This document shows, piece by piece, positions 7,156 to 9,212 of a stretch of 9,212 bases of DNA. The DNA comes from an uncultured Sutterella sp. (GTDB lineage: Bacteria; Pseudomonadota; Gammaproteobacteria; Burkholderiales; Burkholderiaceae_F): the NCBI GenBank assembly GCA_900544255.1, contig UQUM01000060.1:1-9212 (forward strand). Reading direction: 5' to 3'. The notes under the pieces were generated by a model. It did not search any database, had not been told where the DNA came from, and was given only the letters and a program-made list of their open reading frames with translations. Both the position numbers and the translations under genes were made by a program. The first letter of the stretch is position 1, and the number at the start of each line of letters is the position of its first letter.

Positions 7156-7298
7156 GATGAAAACCACGTAAAAAAGGAAGGTAGTCGCACTTTAGCCGTT
7201 TTTCCCGAACCCCGCCGTTTCCAAGCGTAAAAAAGCTCCGCAGCACCCGAAACTCAAGGCATAATGAGCTTATTGGAATATTTCTTTGTTTACGCACC
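7156..7298. promoter_or_regulatory. Divergent promoter region of polA and the DUF2782 gene
   Basis: This 143-base gap separates two divergent genes and must hold both promoters. A CATAAT-like -10 (7259-7264) faces the DUF2782 gene, but I see no good -35 at the right distance. On the minus strand TAAAGT, near 7190, is a possible polA -10, also without a good -35. Neither start codon has a clear Shine-Dalgarno sequence. The calls are weak. Confidence 0.35.
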
Positions 7299-7736
7299 AT
7301 GAAAAAACTCTGTCTGATTACTCTCATGACTCTCACGGGCGTTGCCGCGGCGGCTGATACCGTCGCTCCGCCCCCCGCCTACACAGGCCGCGCCGAACTG
7401 CCTGCCGTCGCCGACCGTGTTGCGCCTGCCGCTGCCTCGGATGATGCCGCGCGCCTCGAACCCAACGAAAACGACATGAAGCGGGCCCGCGCCCGAGCGC
7501 GTCACGACGAAGAAACGCGTCATGCGCAGCCCGAACCCTATATCAGCAAACGGGGCACCAAAATTGAGGAACGGCACGATCAGAACAACCGTCTCACCGA
7601 AGTGCGCGTGACGCCGGGTACCACGGAAATTCCCTACACCATGAAAAACCGCGGCGACCGCCCGATCGACAACCGCCCGGGCGCCGATTCCCGCTCGACA
7701 CTCGACACCCCGAAATTTATTCAGTTCGGCTGGTAA
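7299..7736 (+). CDS. Secreted DUF2782-family protein of unknown function
   Basis: This 145-residue protein has a Sec signal peptide (MKKLCLITLMTLTGVAAAA, likely cut at about residue 19). A Pro/Ala-rich stretch (20-45) and a highly charged segment (58-75, KRARARARHDEE) follow. The C-terminal domain (about 78-145) starts PYISKRGTKIEERHDQNNRL, then VRVTPGT, and ends KFIQFGW. This pattern (a short acidic or charged lead, R-G-x-x-x-E-E, an RVTP strand, a C-terminal aromatic-x-W) fits DUF2782, a small periplasmic family often found beside polA in Betaproteobacteria. No catalytic motif is seen. Its neighbour 78 bases downstream is a membrane protein in the same direction. The family call is by recognition of pattern only. 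Confidence 0.75.
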   Translation: MKKLCLITLMTLTGVAAAADTVAPPPAYTGRAELPAVADRVAPAAASDDAARLEPNENDMKRARARARHDEETRHAQPEPYISKRGTKIEERHDQNNRLTEVRVTPGTTEIPYTMKNRGDRPIDNRPGADSRSTLDTPKFIQFGW

Positions 7737-7748
7737 TCATCTGTTCCC

Positions 7749-7810
7749 GCGAAAGTCGGATTGACTTACGAAGCCTTCCTTGTCTGACTTTGGCAGGATT
7801 TTTGTTTTTT
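7749..7810 (+). other. Hairpin and T-rich run between the DUF2782 and BPSS1780-like genes
   Basis: AAAGTCGGA and TCTGACTTT can pair over nine positions (one G-T) around a 22-base loop, and a few bases later comes TTTTTGTTTTTT. This may be a leaky terminator that lowers expression of the downstream membrane protein. The large loop and the spacer before the T run make this uncertain. Confidence 0.3.
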
Positions 7811-7814
7811 AACC

Positions 7815-8591
7815 ATGAACAACACCGTTTCCCGACTTTCGTTTCTTGCCGGTTTCAATTGGCTCCAAACGGCGCTCACCGCCTGCCGCCGAGAACCCTT
7901 TGCCTTGGGGGCCATCGCCGTTTTCTATATGACGTCGATGGGGATTCTCTCGATGCTTCCCTTCATCGGAACACTCGTCGTGTCGCTTTTCATGCCGTTC
8001 GGAACGGTTCTTTTGGGGCGCGGCGTCCGAGAGACACTCGCCCGTCGCACGCCGAGCTTCCGCCTCCTTGTCGATATCTGGAATGACCGGGCGCTACGCC
8101 AAGTTTTAATTCAGATCGGACTCTTTTTTGCCGTGGGTCTTTCCACGGTCAATCTTCTTTTTGACCTTCTCGCGTCCGACACCATCGCACAGTGGGAAAC
8201 ATTGGAAAACGGGCGTCTCGATTGGTCGAGTGTCGCCGAAAACCTGCCGTGGACTGCGATCATCGTGACACTCGTCATCTATCTTCCGGTGTTGGCCGCG
8301 ACGTGGTTTGCACCGCTTCTTGCGAGTGAAAAGCGTATGTCCTGCGGCAAAGCGCTTTTTTACTCCTTCTTCGGGTGTCTGCGCTCCTTAGCGGCCATCA
8401 TCGTTTTGGGCGTACTTCTCACCGCCGTCGTCGGGCTCGGTTCCGTTCTAGTTGCCTCCCTCATTTCGGCCCTCGGGCTTGCGGGCAGTGAAATGTTTCT
8501 CATCGTGCCCTTTGCCTTTGCGACGTCGACAGTGCTTTATTCCGTCTATTGGCCGATGTATGTCTCGCTTTTCGGCGACAGTCGCGTGTAA
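7815..8591 (+). CDS. BPSS1780-like multi-pass membrane protein
   Basis: This 258-residue protein has about six membrane segments (roughly 29-46, 49-67, 97-120, 146-168, 189-217 and 226-249) and no signal peptide or enzymatic motif. Features typical of the Betaproteobacterial BPSS1780 family are the N-terminal amphipathic start with FNWLQTALTACRREPF, the short PFIGTLV turn between the first two segments, the WFAPLLA motif (164-170) followed by a charged loop and KALFYSFFGCLR (179-190), and a polar C-terminal tail. The function of the family is unknown. The ATG has no good ribosome binding site but is the only sensible start. It probably forms a transcription unit with the DUF2782 gene, closed by the terminator at 8611-8642. 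Confidence 0.75.
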   Translation: MNNTVSRLSFLAGFNWLQTALTACRREPFALGAIAVFYMTSMGILSMLPFIGTLVVSLFMPFGTVLLGRGVRETLARRTPSFRLLVDIWNDRALRQVLIQIGLFFAVGLSTVNLLFDLLASDTIAQWETLENGRLDWSSVAENLPWTAIIVTLVIYLPVLAATWFAPLLASEKRMSCGKALFYSFFGCLRSLAAIIVLGVLLTAVVGLGSVLVASLISALGLAGSEMFLIVPFAFATSTVLYSVYWPMYVSLFGDSRV

Positions 8592-8610
8592 GACTCAGTT
8601 CTTTCACAAG

Positions 8611-8642
8611 CCGCCGTCGGAATTTCCTGCGGCGGTTTTTTT
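8611..8642 (+). terminator. Intrinsic terminator after the BPSS1780-like gene
   Basis: CCGCCG (8611-8616) pairs with CGGCGG (8630-8635), followed by seven T residues (8636-8642). It lies 20 bases after the membrane-protein stop and ends just before the convergent aldolase remnant. There is no T run on the opposite strand, so it is directional. Confidence 0.85.
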
Positions 8643-8647
8643 CTTTC

Positions 8648-9082
8648 TCACAGTTGTTTCACGGTCGCAATCAGAGCATCCAACGCCTCCGGCCGTGTGA
8701 ACCAAGCCGTGCAGAAACGCACCACCCAACGTCCGTCATCCAACACCCGACATTTTTCAAAGCGGTAGTTCCGCCCCAAAATCATCGCCTGCTCAGGCGT
8801 TAATCGGAAAAATTGCTGATTGGTAGGAGAATCGCCTTCCGGTTCAATACCGACCGATACAAACGCTTCCCGCAAATGCCGTGCCATCGACACTGCCTGT
8901 CGTCCGATTTCAAAATAAAGGCCGTCCGTCATCAAGGCACGAAACTGAACGCCTACAAAACGCCCTTTGGCAAGCAAGGCTCCCTGACGCCGCATCACTG
9001 CGGCAAAATCCCTTTTCAGTGTCTCATTGCGGATCACCAACGCTTCTCCTCCGAGTGTTCCGCATTTGGTGCCGCCGATCAC
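8648..9082 (-). pseudogene. Truncated low-specificity L-threonine aldolase (C-terminal part)
   Basis: The open frame encodes about 144 residues matching the C-terminal half of the roughly 340-residue PLP-dependent threonine aldolase / beta-eliminating lyase family (threonine to glycine plus acetaldehyde). The segment begins at the PLP-lysine motif IGGTKCGTLGGEAL (Lys codon 9065-9067). It continues through RRQGALLAKGRFVGVQF, DGLYFEIGR, SPTNQQFF and WVVRFCTAWFT, all characteristic of the C-terminal domain. The N-terminal half, including the rest of the PLP site, is missing. Upstream the frame reads QSLFWTAV, which does not fit the family's Asp-x-Phe-x lead to IGGTK, and a TAG stop follows at 9104-9106. 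The GTG at 9082 only happens to begin the remnant. The gene is therefore inactive unless its first half is joined elsewhere. Confidence 0.85.
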
Positions 9083-9135
9083 TGCTGTCCAAAATAGACT
9101 CTGCTATAGAGTTTTGAACATATATTGATTCTTTA
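9080..9135. other. AT-rich foreign segment between aldolase remnant and TnpB-element end
   Basis: This segment is much richer in A/T than the surrounding genes. It starts where aldolase homology stops and ends where the TnpB-element end begins. It contains a small dyad ACTCT / AGAGT (9098-9112), enclosed by CAAAA and TTTTG. It carries stops in the aldolase frame. It may be the terminal remnant of another insertion sequence that first broke the gene, or target DNA of the TnpB element. I cannot name a family. Confidence 0.4.
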
Positions 9136-9212
9136 TTGACTTCCTCCTCGCCCTGAAGGACGAGGATTCCCTACTGAGTCACGGGGCAAGCCTCGTGATC
9201 TCTTCGATGGGT
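9136..9212 (-). mobile_element. Right end of an IS200/IS605 (TnpB/IS1341-type) element, partial
   Basis: The sequence TTGACTTCCTCCTCGCCCTG (9136-9155), with its hairpin partner to 9165, is the well-known terminal signature of TnpB-bearing IS200/IS605 elements, read here from the outer end inward. The element lies mostly beyond the right edge, with tnpB expected on the minus strand and reading toward this end. The last part of tnpB may overlap 9170-9212. Three frames are briefly open there and I cannot say which is the true C-terminus. Such elements have subterminal hairpins instead of inverted terminal repeats, as seen here. The outer boundary at 9136 is inferred from the family pattern. Confidence 0.7.
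9136..9212 (-). ncRNA. Omega-RNA (reRNA) scaffold 3' part
   Basis: On the minus strand two consecutive hairpins appear. CACGAGGC / GCCCCGTG (9180-9197) has an eight-base stem with one G-T, and CCTCGTCC / GGGCGAGG (9146-9165) has a TTCA loop. They are followed by AGGAAGTCAA at the element end. This matches the layout of omega-RNAs, which TnpB nucleases bind and whose guide is copied from DNA just outside the right end. The guide here would begin at 9135 and read leftward (TAAAGAATCAATATATGTTC, 9116-9135). The 5' part of the RNA lies outside the window. Whether it is expressed is unknown. Confidence 0.6.

Noticed and set aside
9170..9212. C-terminal end of tnpB as a coding feature
   Set aside because: Only up to about 25 codons are visible, all three minus-strand frames are briefly open, and none has a diagnostic TnpB motif, so no frame can be chosen.
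9116..9212. CRISPR repeat
   Set aside because: The hairpins are different from each other and occur once. They match a transposon end and not a repeat-spacer array.

Overview
The window looks like chromosome from a betaproteobacterium of the order Burkholderiales, probably a gut-type Sutterellaceae (Sutterella/Parasutterella-like). The grounds are a Burkholderiales-style rRNA leader with boxA, a Bug-type TctC with TctA/TctB, a polA neighbour of the DUF2782 family, and a BPSS1780-type membrane protein. The genus is an inference from gene content, because no rRNA gene lies inside the window.

Layout. Positions 1-263 hold the control region of an rRNA operon that runs leftward off the edge: two tandem sigma70-type promoters, a boxB-like hairpin and boxA. 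The 16S gene itself is not present. Positions 264-633 carry no protein gene, but include a short structured segment ending in a strong rightward terminator (474-570), which may be a small RNA or a leader. A META-domain (HslJ-like) lipoprotein gene follows on + (635-1087). A shared bidirectional terminator separates it from a leftward tripartite tricarboxylate transporter operon, tctB-tctA-tctC (4160 down to 1169). Further right, also leftward, is polA (7155 down to 4408). Divergent from polA on + are a secreted DUF2782 protein (7299-7736) and a six-segment BPSS1780-like membrane protein (7815-8591), closed by a terminator. The right end holds the C-terminal half of a threonine-aldolase-like gene on - (8648-9082). 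It is broken by inserted DNA whose last 77 bases are the right end of an IS200/IS605 (TnpB/IS1341-type) element with omega-RNA hairpins.

How the genes work together. TctC binds a carboxylate in the periplasm and delivers it to the TctA/TctB membrane complex. PolA does Okazaki-fragment processing and repair synthesis. Its 3'-5' proofreading domain has lost every catalytic residue I can align, while the polymerase and 5'-nuclease sites are intact. The DUF2782 and BPSS1780 genes form a short envelope-associated pair of unknown function.

Most of the window is ordinary core genome. The points worth a second look are the exonuclease-dead Pol I with a possible clamp-binding peptide in its linker, the TnpB-element end within a broken aldolase gene (with a probable older insertion beneath it), and the structured terminator-ended segment between the rRNA promoters and the META gene. 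I see no clear evidence of a wholly new multi-gene system.
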